From an uncultured Oscillospiraceae bacterium (lineage in GTDB: Bacteria; Bacillota; Clostridia; Oscillospirales; Oscillospiraceae): DNA of 64,000 nucleotides. Made by a program: the position numbers and the translations under genes. The stretch is taken from assembly GCA_934591895.1 (NCBI GenBank), contig CAKTPP010000001.1, positions 248,001 to 312,000 of the forward strand, in the 5' to 3' direction. This document shows positions 49,909-64,000 of this stretch, piece by piece. The notes beneath the pieces were generated by a model, which had not been told where the DNA came from, ran no database searches, and saw only the letters and a list, made by a program, of their open reading frames with translations. Within the stretch, counting starts at the first letter, position 1. Every line of letters starts with the position of its first letter.

Positions 49909-51630
49909 ATGTCCACACCGAAAGAGATCTTCCTCGAAATCATCCGGCCCGACGGCCAGCCTGAGCGCCAGCTGCGCCAGTACGAGGCGCTGCATATGTG
50001 CCTGAACGATCCGTGCAACACGTACCTGCGCGGCAACCGCAAGCGCGGCACGACGAGTAAGGACCGCTGGGGCACGACGATTCTGTTTCCGGAAGATGCC
50101 CCCGGCCCGATGCCGGACACGCGCGAGGGGCTTGCCGTGTGCCCGGACATCACGCGCTGGCGCGAAACGGTGCACGCTCCCGATCTTGAGGCCGCCTGTG
50201 CGGATGGGTGGGAGACCTGCCGTCTGGAGGCGCGCGCCGCCTGCGAGTCGGAGCGGCTGCTGGCGGGCTTCATGGGCACGGGCATTTTTGAGCAGTGCCA
50301 CTTCCTCATGGGCTTTGAGGACACGCTCACGAACCTCTACGCGCATCCGGACGAGATGCACGCGCTCATCGACTACATCACCGAGTACCGCCTGACGTAT
50401 GTGCGCATGCTGATCGATAATCTGCAGCCGGACGTCATCTTCTCGCACGACGACTGGGGCACGAAAAACGCCCTGTTCATGAAGCCGGAGATGTGGCGGG
50501 AATTCTTCAAAGAGCCGTACCGCCGCTTTTACGGCTATATCCGCTCGCGCGGCGTCATCGCCATCCACCATGCCGACTCCTATCTCGTGCCGATCGTGGA
50601 TGATATGGCCGAGATCGGCATTCAGGTCTGGCAGGGTGTCCTGCCGGAAAACGACATCCCCGCGCTGCAGCGCCACCTCAACGGGCGGCTCACGCTCATG
50701 GGCGGCTTCGGCGCGGCCATCGACCGCAAGGACGCGGCACCCGAGGACATCCTGACCTATGCGCGCGGCGTGCTGCGGCGTGACTGCCCCGGCGGGCACT
50801 TCATCCCGTCGATCACCTACGGCCTTGCGGGCACGGTCTATCCGCACGTGGACACGTATCTGAATCAGGCGGTCGACGAATACAACGCGGCGCTGCACGC
50901 GCCGGATATGCACCTGCCGCCCGTGCCGCGCCGGAGCGTGCACGCAGCGGCGGCACAGTCTGCGCCCGCAGCCGCGCCGGAGCAGCCGCAGGGCGACGTG
51001 TTCGCGCGCATCGCGGCGGCGCTTGTGCGCGGACAGCAAAAGCGCGTGCTGCAGCTGTGCACCGAGGCACTGGACGCGGGGCACGACGCGCAGCAGATCC
51101 TCACGGACGGGCTCGTGCGCGGCATGAACATACTCGGCGAGGATTTTTCGGCCAACCGCGCCTTTGTGCCGGAGATGCTCATCGCGGCGCGCTGCATGGC
51201 GGCGGCGACGGAGCTGCTCAAGCCGCACATGGCGGGGGAGGGCGGTGAGACGGTCGGCCGCGTCTGCCTCGGCACGGTGCGCGGCGATATGCACGACATC
51301 GGAAAAAACCTCGTCAAGATCATGATGGAGGGCAGCGGGCTCGAGGTCGTGGATCTCGGCGTGGACGTCTCGGCCGAGCAGTTCGTGGATGCGGCCATCG
51401 CGCAGCACTGCGACATCATCGCCTGCTCGTCGCTGCTGACAACGACGATGCAGGAGATGCGCGCGGTCGTGGAGCTGACCAAGGCGCGCGGCATCCGCGA
51501 TCAGGTGAAGATCTTCGTCGGCGGCGCGCCCATCACACAGGGCTACAGCGACGAGATCGGCGCGGACGCCTATTGCCCCGACGCTGCGTCGGCGGCGCGA
51601 ACGGCAGTTGCGATGCTGCGCGGCGCATAA
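49909..51630 (+). CDS. Uroporphyrinogen-decarboxylase-like methyltransferase fused to a corrinoid-binding protein
   Basis: A 573-residue fusion. Residues 1-335 are a URO-D/MtaA-type barrel (FSHDDWGTKNALFM, AIHHADSYL, GGFGAAIDRKDAAPEDI); after a Pro/Ala linker (about 340-365) comes a MtaC/MetH-like corrinoid module with a helical cap and GDMHDIGKNLVKIMMEG, whose DxHxxG supplies the cobalt-ligating histidine. These parts are more often separate proteins. It likely takes a methyl group from a small methylated compound and passes it to a partner such as the homocysteine methyltransferase at 46550. Confidence 0.85.
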   Translation: MSTPKEIFLEIIRPDGQPERQLRQYEALHMCLNDPCNTYLRGNRKRGTTSKDRWGTTILFPEDAPGPMPDTREGLAVCPDITRWRETVHAPDLEAACADGWETCRLEARAACESERLLAGFMGTGIFEQCHFLMGFEDTLTNLYAHPDEMHALIDYITEYRLTYVRMLIDNLQPDVIFSHDDWGTKNALFMKPEMWREFFKEPYRRFYGYIRSRGVIAIHHADSYLVPIVDDMAEIGIQVWQGVLPENDIPALQRHLNGRLTLMGGFGAAIDRKDAAPEDILTYARGVLRRDCPGGHFIPSITYGLAGTVYPHVDTYLNQAVDEYNAALHAPDMHLPPVPRRSVHAAAAQSAPAAAPEQPQGDVFARIAAALVRGQQKRVLQLCTEALDAGHDAQQILTDGLVRGMNILGEDFSANRAFVPEMLIAARCMAAATELLKPHMAGEGGETVGRVCLGTVRGDMHDIGKNLVKIMMEGSGLEVVDLGVDVSAEQFVDAAIAQHCDIIACSSLLTTTMQEMRAVVELTKARGIRDQVKIFVGGAPITQGYSDEIGADAYCPDAASAARTAVAMLRGA

Positions 51631-51643
51631 GAGGAAAAGCGCG

Positions 51644-51684
51644 GTGCCCATCGGTGCGGATTTGCACGCCGATGGGCACTTTTT
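51644..51684 (+). terminator. Terminator of the corrinoid fusion gene
   Basis: GTGCCCATCGG pairs with CCGATGGGCAC, followed by TTTTT. Confidence 0.85.
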
Positions 51685-51762
51685 CCTGCCCGGGATGCGC
51701 GGTTTCGGCGAAATGGATAGAGAAAAATCGAAAGGACGCGGCTATTTCAGGCGCTTGAATAA

Positions 51763-51791
51763 TTGCTTTTTGGTGCCGCGAGCTTTATAAT
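51763..51791 (+). promoter_or_regulatory. Promoter of the purine-salvage operon
   Basis: TTGCTT, 17 bp, TATAAT, 34 bp before the riboswitch aptamer. Confidence 0.7.
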
Positions 51792-51824
51792 CAAGGCGTT
51801 CCGACAAGTGCACATAGATATTTT

Positions 51825-51895
51825 CAGGTATAGGCGGGGAAGTCATATGGGCCCCGCGTTTCTACCGGGCGGCCCTTGAATTGCCCGACTACCGG
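51825..51895 (+). ncRNA. Purine riboswitch aptamer, guanine class
   Basis: P1 CAGGTA/TACCGG (one mismatch); P2 GCGGGG/CCCCGC with a CATATGGG loop; the invariant J2/3 core GTTTCTACC; P3 GGGC/GCCC with a CCTTGAAT loop; then GACTACC. The specificity base in GA-C-TA is C, as in guanine/hypoxanthine aptamers rather than U as in adenine ones. Together with the terminator downstream it controls the adenine deaminase and permease genes; more purine should mean less transcription. Confidence 0.85.
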
Positions 51896-51941
51896 AATGC
51901 AGCACGCACAGCGCAAAGCCGCTGTGTGGGCTTTGTCGTTT

Positions 51942-51974
51942 CGGTGGAGTGTCAAAGACGCTCCGCCGTTTTTT
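51942..51974 (+). terminator. Riboswitch expression-platform terminator
   Basis: CGGTGGAGTGTC pairs with GACGCTCCGCCG (two G-U) followed by TTTTTT. An alternative hairpin CAAAGCC/GGCTTTG between aptamer and terminator could take part in switching. Confidence 0.8.
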
Positions 51975-52041
51975 ATTTGGATAAAGAGCGGAAACGCTTT
52001 TTATGGTTTTCAGCAGCTAAGATTTCAGGAGGGATTTTTTG

Positions 52042-53823
52042 ATGCGTACACGCAAGGCAAAGGATCGCGCGCGCCTCATGCAGGCGGCTCTGGGGCAGAT
52101 CCCGTGCGATTTGACGATCGGCAATGTACAGTTTTTCAATGTCATTACGGGAGAGATCTATCCGGCCAGCGTCGACATACTGGACGGATTTGTTGTTTTG
52201 GTGCGTGAGGAGGGGCAGGAGGCCGCTGTGCCGTCCAAGGCGTACTACGACGGGCAGGGACGCTATCTGACCCCCGGCTACATCGACACGCACATGCACA
52301 TCGAGAGCACGATGATGATCCCCGAGAACCTCGCCCGCGCCATCCTGCCGTGGGGCACGACGACCATCTGCACCGACCCGCATGAGATCGGCAACGTCAT
52401 GGGGCTCGACGGTGTGCGCTTTATGCTTGAAAACGCGAAAAAGTCCAGGCTGCGCCAGTATGTGCTCGCCCCGTCGTGCGTCCCGTCCCTGCCCGGCATG
52501 GAAAACGCCGGCGCAGAGTTTCATGCCAGGGAGGTCGGCGAGCTGCTCGACATGGACGACGTCGTCGGCATCGCCGAGATCATGGACTATGTCGGCGTCA
52601 TGCACGACAGCGAGCGCATGCACACCATCATCGACGAGGGGCTGCGCCGCGGCGTGTTCCTGCAGGGGCACGCGCCCTACTGCTTCGGCCGTGAGCTTGC
52701 GGCCTACCGCATCGGCGGTCCGGTGTCCGACCACGAGAGCGTGAACGCCGCCGAGGTGCGCGCCAAGCTCCGCGCCGGCATGCACATCAACCTCCGCGCA
52801 AGCTCGCTCATCGACAATCTCTCCTTCCTGGTCGACGGCTGCAAGGATCAGCCGTGGCGTGATTTCGTGTCCGTCTGCACGGACGATGTGCACGCAAAGG
52901 ATCTGCTCACCGTCGGCCACATCAACAACGTCGTGCGCAAGGCGGTCGCCTCCGGACTCGACGGCCGCGAGGTCGTCAAGATGGCGACGCTCAACGCCGC
53001 GCGCGAATACGGCTTTGACGATCTCGGCGCGATCGCGCCGGGCTACATCGCCGATATGCAGCTCGTCGACGCGCTCGACGGCAGCCGCCCGAAGGCCGTG
53101 TTTACCGAGGGCGTGCTCGTCGCAGAGGACGGCAAGTACCTCGGCGGCGACTGCATGACGGCCGGCTACGATCTGCCGAACACGGTCAACATGCCGCAGA
53201 TCACGGGCCCGGAATCCTTCGTGCTGCGCGTGCCGGAGGGCTACACCGGCGACACGATCCGCGTCAACGTCATGGTGCCCGAGGACGGCAACCGCATCCT
53301 GCGCCACGTTGAGCCGACAGAGCTGCCGGTGCGTGACGGCGCGGTCGACATCAGCGGCGATCCGACGCTCGTGTTTGTCTGCTGCGCCAACCGCTACGGG
53401 CGCGGCGGCAAGACGATCGCTGTCTACCGCGACTTCGGCCTTGGCCGCGGCGCGCTCGCGTCCACCGTCTCGCATGACAGCCATAACTTCACCGTCAGCT
53501 ACCACGATCCGGAGGACGCTTTCCGCGCCGCAGAGATCCTGCGCGCGTGCGGCGGCGGTGTCTGCGTGATCGACGGGGCGGAGGAGACGCACATCGCGCT
53601 TCCGGCCGCCGGTCTCATGAGCCAGAAGCCCTGCGCCGAGGTCGCGGACGAGATCGCGGCCGTGCAGGCCGCGCTCGATGCCATCAGCGGCGGACGGATC
53701 ACCCTGCTGGCGACCGCCGTCATGGCGCTGCCGGTGCTGCCGAGTGTGGTCATTACGGATATGGGCCTCGTCAACGGCACCAATCAGACGTTCGTGCCCG
53801 TGTTTGCGGACGCGGAGGCATAA
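52042..53823 (+). CDS. ade: Adenine deaminase
   Basis: A 593-residue metal-dependent amidohydrolase converting adenine to hypoxanthine and ammonia. Seen: YLTPGYIDTHMHIEST with the HxH metal motif, CTDPHEIGNV, GHAPYC and VCTDDVHAKDL, and the C-terminal beta domain with SHDSHNFTV. AGGAGGG precedes ATG. It follows a guanine-class riboswitch and precedes a purine permease, so the operon scavenges adenine into hypoxanthine. Confidence 0.94.
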   Translation: MRTRKAKDRARLMQAALGQIPCDLTIGNVQFFNVITGEIYPASVDILDGFVVLVREEGQEAAVPSKAYYDGQGRYLTPGYIDTHMHIESTMMIPENLARAILPWGTTTICTDPHEIGNVMGLDGVRFMLENAKKSRLRQYVLAPSCVPSLPGMENAGAEFHAREVGELLDMDDVVGIAEIMDYVGVMHDSERMHTIIDEGLRRGVFLQGHAPYCFGRELAAYRIGGPVSDHESVNAAEVRAKLRAGMHINLRASSLIDNLSFLVDGCKDQPWRDFVSVCTDDVHAKDLLTVGHINNVVRKAVASGLDGREVVKMATLNAAREYGFDDLGAIAPGYIADMQLVDALDGSRPKAVFTEGVLVAEDGKYLGGDCMTAGYDLPNTVNMPQITGPESFVLRVPEGYTGDTIRVNVMVPEDGNRILRHVEPTELPVRDGAVDISGDPTLVFVCCANRYGRGGKTIAVYRDFGLGRGALASTVSHDSHNFTVSYHDPEDAFRAAEILRACGGGVCVIDGAEETHIALPAAGLMSQKPCAEVADEIAAVQAALDAISGGRITLLATAVMALPVLPSVVITDMGLVNGTNQTFVPVFADAEA

Positions 53824-53859
53824 ATCAACCAGAGACAGAAAAAGAATAAGGAGTATCTG

Positions 53860-55173
53860 ATGGATAAATTCTTCCAGCTCAGCCTGCGCGGCACGGATAA
53901 GAAAACCGAGATCATCGCGGGGCTGACCACCTTCATGACCATGGCGTATGTGCTGGCCGTCCAGCCGGCCGCGATCTGCGGCGGTGAGGCGTACATCACG
54001 GACGTCAACGGCGTCGTCATCACCAAGTCCGCCATCATGATCACCTGCGCGCTCGTGTCCGGCCTGATCACGCTGCTGATGGCCTTTTACACGAACTTTC
54101 CCTTCGCGCTCTCGACCGGCATGGGCTCGAACTTCATCCTCGGCGCGCTCATCCAGTCGCAGGCGCTGAGCTTCGGCGCCGCCATGGTGATCACGCTCAT
54201 CTCCGGCATCGTGTTCGTGCTGCTGACGGTCTTCGGCCTGCGCGACCTGATCGTGCGCGTCATCCCCAAGAACATCAAGATCGCGATCTCCGCGTCCATC
54301 GGGTTTTTCATCGCCTATCTCGGCTTCAAAAACTGCGGCATCGGCTCGTTTGAAAACGGCGTCGCCCTCGGCAATCTCGCCGATCCCGCCGTGCTGCTGG
54401 CCATCGGCGGCCTGCTGCTCATCATCGTGCTCAACGCCCTGCACGTCAAGGGCGCGATCCTCATCAGCATCATCGCCACCACGCTTGCCGGCATCCCGCT
54501 CGGCGTGACGACCATCGACGGCGTCGCCGCCATGCCGGACTTCGGCGACCTCGGCAACGTCATGTTCAACCTCGACTTCAAGGGCGTGTTCACCGCGAGC
54601 GGGATCATCCTTGTGTTCGTGTGCTTCTTCGGCGACTTCTTCTCCACGCTCGGCACGGTGCTCGCCGTCGCCAACCGCGCCAGTATGCTCGATGAAAACG
54701 GCAATCTGCCCGGCATCGAGCGCCCCTTCCTCGTCGACGCCGTCGGCACCTGCGTCGGCGCGCTGACCGGCAACACCACCATCACGACGTTTGTCGAATC
54801 CACCTCCGGCGTCGAGGCCGGCGGCCGCACCGGCCTGACCGCTGTCGTCGCGGGCATCATGTTCCTGCTGACCGTCTTCCTTGCGCCGCTGTTCGTCGCC
54901 ATCCCGTATGCCGCGACCGGCCCGGCGCTGATCTATGTCGGTTTTCTGATGCTCAAGGGCTTCACGGAGATCGACTTCACGGATTATGATGAGTCCATCG
55001 GCCCCTGCGTCATGATGATGTTCACGGCCTTCACCGGCAGCATCACCAACGGCCTCGGCGCGGGCATCATCGTGCACGTGCTCGTCAAGCTCGTGCGCGG
55101 CAAGGCCAAAGAGATTCACCCGATCATGTACCTGCTGTGCGCACTCATGGTCGTGTACTTCATCGTTGGGTAA
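53860..55173 (+). CDS. Adenine/guanine/hypoxanthine permease (AzgA-like)
   Basis: A 437-residue membrane protein with about 12-14 helices. The N-terminus TEIIAGLTTFMTMAYVLAVQP, ALSTGMGSNFILG, and the second-repeat LTGNTTITTFVESTSGVEAGGRTGL (about 305-329) are those of AzgA/PbuG-type purine permeases. It is 36 bp after the deaminase gene and shares its riboswitch. Confidence 0.92.
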   Translation: MDKFFQLSLRGTDKKTEIIAGLTTFMTMAYVLAVQPAAICGGEAYITDVNGVVITKSAIMITCALVSGLITLLMAFYTNFPFALSTGMGSNFILGALIQSQALSFGAAMVITLISGIVFVLLTVFGLRDLIVRVIPKNIKIAISASIGFFIAYLGFKNCGIGSFENGVALGNLADPAVLLAIGGLLLIIVLNALHVKGAILISIIATTLAGIPLGVTTIDGVAAMPDFGDLGNVMFNLDFKGVFTASGIILVFVCFFGDFFSTLGTVLAVANRASMLDENGNLPGIERPFLVDAVGTCVGALTGNTTITTFVESTSGVEAGGRTGLTAVVAGIMFLLTVFLAPLFVAIPYAATGPALIYVGFLMLKGFTEIDFTDYDESIGPCVMMMFTAFTGSITNGLGAGIIVHVLVKLVRGKAKEIHPIMYLLCALMVVYFIVG

Positions 55174-55196
55174 AGCATGCCTCTCTTATAAACGTC

Positions 55197-55231
55197 AAAA
55201 GGCCTCCGGCAATCCGCCGGAGGCCTTTTTG
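55197..55231 (+). terminator. Terminator of the purine-salvage operon
   Basis: AAAAGGCCTCCGGC pairs with GCCGGAGGCCTTTTT around AATCC. Confidence 0.88.
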
Positions 55232-55239
55232 CGCGCTTG

Positions 55240-55278
55240 GGAAAAACAAAATCGCCAAGGTACGATGTACCTTGGCGA
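55240..55278 (-). terminator. Terminator of the tRNA-Leu transcript
   Basis: ATCGCCAAGGTAC pairs with GTACCTTGGCGAT around GAT; on the minus strand TTTTGTTTTT follows, so it ends the tRNA transcript. Confidence 0.8.
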
Positions 55279-55281
55279 TCC

Positions 55282-55370
55282 TGGTGCGGGAGATGGGACT
55301 TGAACCCACACGTCTATGGTTGGACACAGGCACCTCAAGCCTGCCTGTCTACCGATTCCAGCACTCCCGC
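55282..55370 (-). tRNA. tRNA-Leu (anticodon GAG)
   Basis: An 89-nt tRNA including an encoded CCA. Acceptor GCGGGAG/CTCCCGC, D-arm GGAATCGGTAGACA, anticodon stem CAGGC/GCCTG with loop TTGAGGT (anticodon GAG at 55334-55336), a long variable arm as expected for a class II leucine tRNA, and T-loop GGGTTCAAGTCCC. Confidence 0.95.
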
Positions 55371-55445
55371 ATACGCGTATGCACTTGTCAAACGCATGAG
55401 TTATTATAACAGATACGCGCGGAATGTCAACCACAAATTTTCGAC

Positions 55446-56675
55446 TCAGGTCGATTTTTTTACTTTTCTCTCCGCAGGGGCGGTTTGGTGCGTCTCCGTC
55501 ACCAGAACGGCCGTCAGAATGGCGAGCGCTGCGATAAGCGCGAGCGCGCCGTCGGCCATCGGCAGCAGGTATTGCATACGCAGGTAGGCATGGTAGCCGA
55601 GCAGGGAGGCAAACTCGCACAGCAGCGCCGGAAGCGCAAGCTGCGGCCACGCGGCCGCAAGCGCGAGCGTGAGCGCATCGGCGGCGAAGAAATAGCGGTC
55701 GTGCATGTGCGGCAGGAAAAACGGGATCGCAGCGGCGAGTACTGCCGCCGCCAGCAGCAGCGCGCGGTCAGAGCAATCGTCCCGACGCAGCCAGAACCAG
55801 ACGGCGAGCGCCGCGATCACGAGCGCGGCCGCACCAATGCCGAGCCTGGCTGCGGTGTCTGGGTCTGCCACGTCCCGAAAGAGCGCAAAGACGGACGGGG
55901 AATTGTAGTTGAGCCCCGTGCCGATGCTGCCCGTCTGCTGGAACGGGATCGTCAGTGCGTCCCACAGTCCGCGTCCGGCGATGACGGCGGGGAGCACCAT
56001 GACCACGCACACGGCGGGGAAGACGAGCAGGTGACGGAGCCTGACGCGCCGCGTGAGCCAGAAGAGCAAAAAGACCGGCATGACGAACACCGCCTGCAGC
56101 TTGAAGGCAAACGATGCGCCGATGCTGACCACGCCGAGCAGCGGATGCCCGGACAGGACGAGGTAGACACTCAGCACGGCGAGGGCGGCGTACACGCTGT
56201 CGCACTGCCCCCAGAGCGCACCGTTGAGGACGACGGTCGGCCAGAAGAGCACGAGGAAAAATGCCGTGAGCTTCCACGCGGCGCCCTGGCGAAACAGCCC
56301 CACGAGCTGCATGACCGACCATGCGAGTACAACGTCAAACAGGATGCTGAAGAGCTTGATGAGATGCAGATCCGGCAGGGAGCTGCCGCTGATGAGCGCC
56401 AGCACCGTCAGATACGGCACGTTATAATTCCCGACCGGCTCGCGCAGCGCGGCGAGGCCGCCGTGCGTGCGGAAGAAATCGACCCAGACGCTCAGAAAGT
56501 TCCGGTAGTCGTCCGTGACGTAGTTCAGGTATGCGCCGCGCAGCACGAACGCCGCCGCCAGCAGCAGCGCCGCGCACAGCACGTGCGCCGGCTTCGGCAG
56601 CGCGCCGGCGCGCCACAGCAGCACCAGCGCAAGACCGGCCTCGGCGGCGAGCAGCAGACAGACGCGGATATCCAT
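55446..56675 (-). CDS. Membrane glycosyltransferase (GT-C type)
   Basis: A 409-residue polytopic membrane protein with about ten hydrophobic helices. The first outer loop has DDYRNFLSVW (about 55-64), an acidic pair where GT-C enzymes carry their catalytic aspartate, and NGALWGQCDSVYAAL near 155-169 is a common second motif. Such enzymes move a sugar from a polyprenyl-phosphate donor outside the membrane. The start at 56675 is 6 nt from GGAGGG. The protein ends in a lysine-rich tail. Confidence 0.78.
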   Translation of the reverse strand: MDIRVCLLLAAEAGLALVLLWRAGALPKPAHVLCAALLLAAAFVLRGAYLNYVTDDYRNFLSVWVDFFRTHGGLAALREPVGNYNVPYLTVLALISGSSLPDLHLIKLFSILFDVVLAWSVMQLVGLFRQGAAWKLTAFFLVLFWPTVVLNGALWGQCDSVYAALAVLSVYLVLSGHPLLGVVSIGASFAFKLQAVFVMPVFLLFWLTRRVRLRHLLVFPAVCVVMVLPAVIAGRGLWDALTIPFQQTGSIGTGLNYNSPSVFALFRDVADPDTAARLGIGAAALVIAALAVWFWLRRDDCSDRALLLAAAVLAAAIPFFLPHMHDRYFFAADALTLALAAAWPQLALPALLCEFASLLGYHAYLRMQYLLPMADGALALIAALAILTAVLVTETHQTAPAERKVKKST

Positions 56676-56749
56676 GGTCATCCCTCCGAAGATATAAAAA
56701 AGCGACAGGGCGATACGCTCCTGCCGACGAAAAATTCATAAAATAACAC

Positions 56750-56779
56750 TTGACAACCTACGCGCGAAAATGGTAAAAT
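56750..56779 (+). promoter_or_regulatory. rpoB promoter
   Basis: TTGACA, 18 bp, TAAAAT, giving a leader of about 145 nt before rpoB. No other structure in the leader is convincing. Confidence 0.7.
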
Positions 56780-56927
56780 ATCACGCTATGTGTCTTGAGA
56801 GCGGGAGAAGCTACTTCCGCAACTTACAAGATTATTTTAGCGGATCGGCCGCAAAAATGCAACAGGTCAAAAAAGTATTTCACAACCCTACCGGGTGTTC
56901 ACAATCTCAAAAGAAGGAGTGTTCGCC

Positions 56928-60668
<3,741 letters not shown>

Positions 60669-60671
60669 AAC

Positions 60672-64000
<3,329 letters not shown>

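Noticed and set aside
51973..55119. A 1048-codon minus-strand frame opposite ade and the purine permease
   Set aside because: Repetitive charged translation typical of antisense to GC-rich genes; both plus-strand genes are well supported.

Overview
The window comes from a high-G+C anaerobic member of the Clostridia, most likely an uncultured or poorly described Oscillospiraceae (Ruminococcaceae-like) gut bacterium. The reasons are the Firmicute-type PolC next to the pyrH-frr-uppS-cdsA-dxr-rseP-ispG block, a CIRCE operator, a purine riboswitch, an S-layer-homology protein with Cys-pair repeats, corrinoid methyltransferase genes and strong AGGAGG ribosome binding sites. No transposase, integrase, phage gene, CRISPR array or rRNA is visible.

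Layout. 1-7546 (minus strand): cell-surface polymer genes (two ATP-grasp families, two family-2 glycosyltransferases, a polysaccharide pyruvyl transferase), an opine-type dehydrogenase, and a sodium:solute symporter with a 34-residue membrane partner. 7691-25968: a two-armed bile-acid 7-dehydroxylation (bai) gene cluster. 26365-36703: pyrH-frr-uppS-cdsA-dxr-rseP-ispG-polC. 36814-46225: a secreted SLH protein, a cytidylate-kinase-like gene, a hairpin-rich intergenic element, a GIY-YIG gene, an amino-acid ABC transporter behind ArgR-like boxes, rlmA, an Hsp20 behind a CIRCE site and an EamA exporter. 46550-51630: a corrinoid-dependent methyl-transfer group. 51763-55173: a guanine-class purine riboswitch, adenine deaminase and a purine permease. 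55282-64000: tRNA-Leu(GAG), a membrane GT-C glycosyltransferase, rpoB and the 5' part of rpoC.

The bai cluster is the main discovery. From a 628-bp AT-rich divergent promoter region one arm runs left: baiCD, baiE, an ATP-grasp enzyme and two further SnoaL-fold (BaiE-like) proteins. The other arm runs right: baiH, a regulator pair, baiA, baiB, baiG, two tandem baiF-type CoA transferases and two more short-chain dehydrogenases, one resembling 7alpha-hydroxysteroid dehydrogenase. All six enzymes known to suffice for conversion of cholate to deoxycholate in Clostridium scindens (BaiB, A2, CD, E, F, H) have a candidate here, and BaiE keeps the residues reported as catalytic. The order differs from the single C. 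scindens operon baiBCDEAFGHI. The regulator with two AraC DNA-binding domains, the HTH-less cupin partner whose start overlaps it, the extra dehydratase-like genes and the embedded ATP-grasp gene are the parts I cannot match to a described system.

How it would work: BaiG imports the bile acid, BaiB makes the CoA thioester, BaiA oxidises the 3-hydroxyl, BaiCD introduces the delta-4 bond, BaiF moves CoA, BaiE removes the 7-hydroxyl, and BaiH, BaiCD and BaiA then reduce the product. All functional statements are inferred from sequence; family comparisons are from memory, not from a search.
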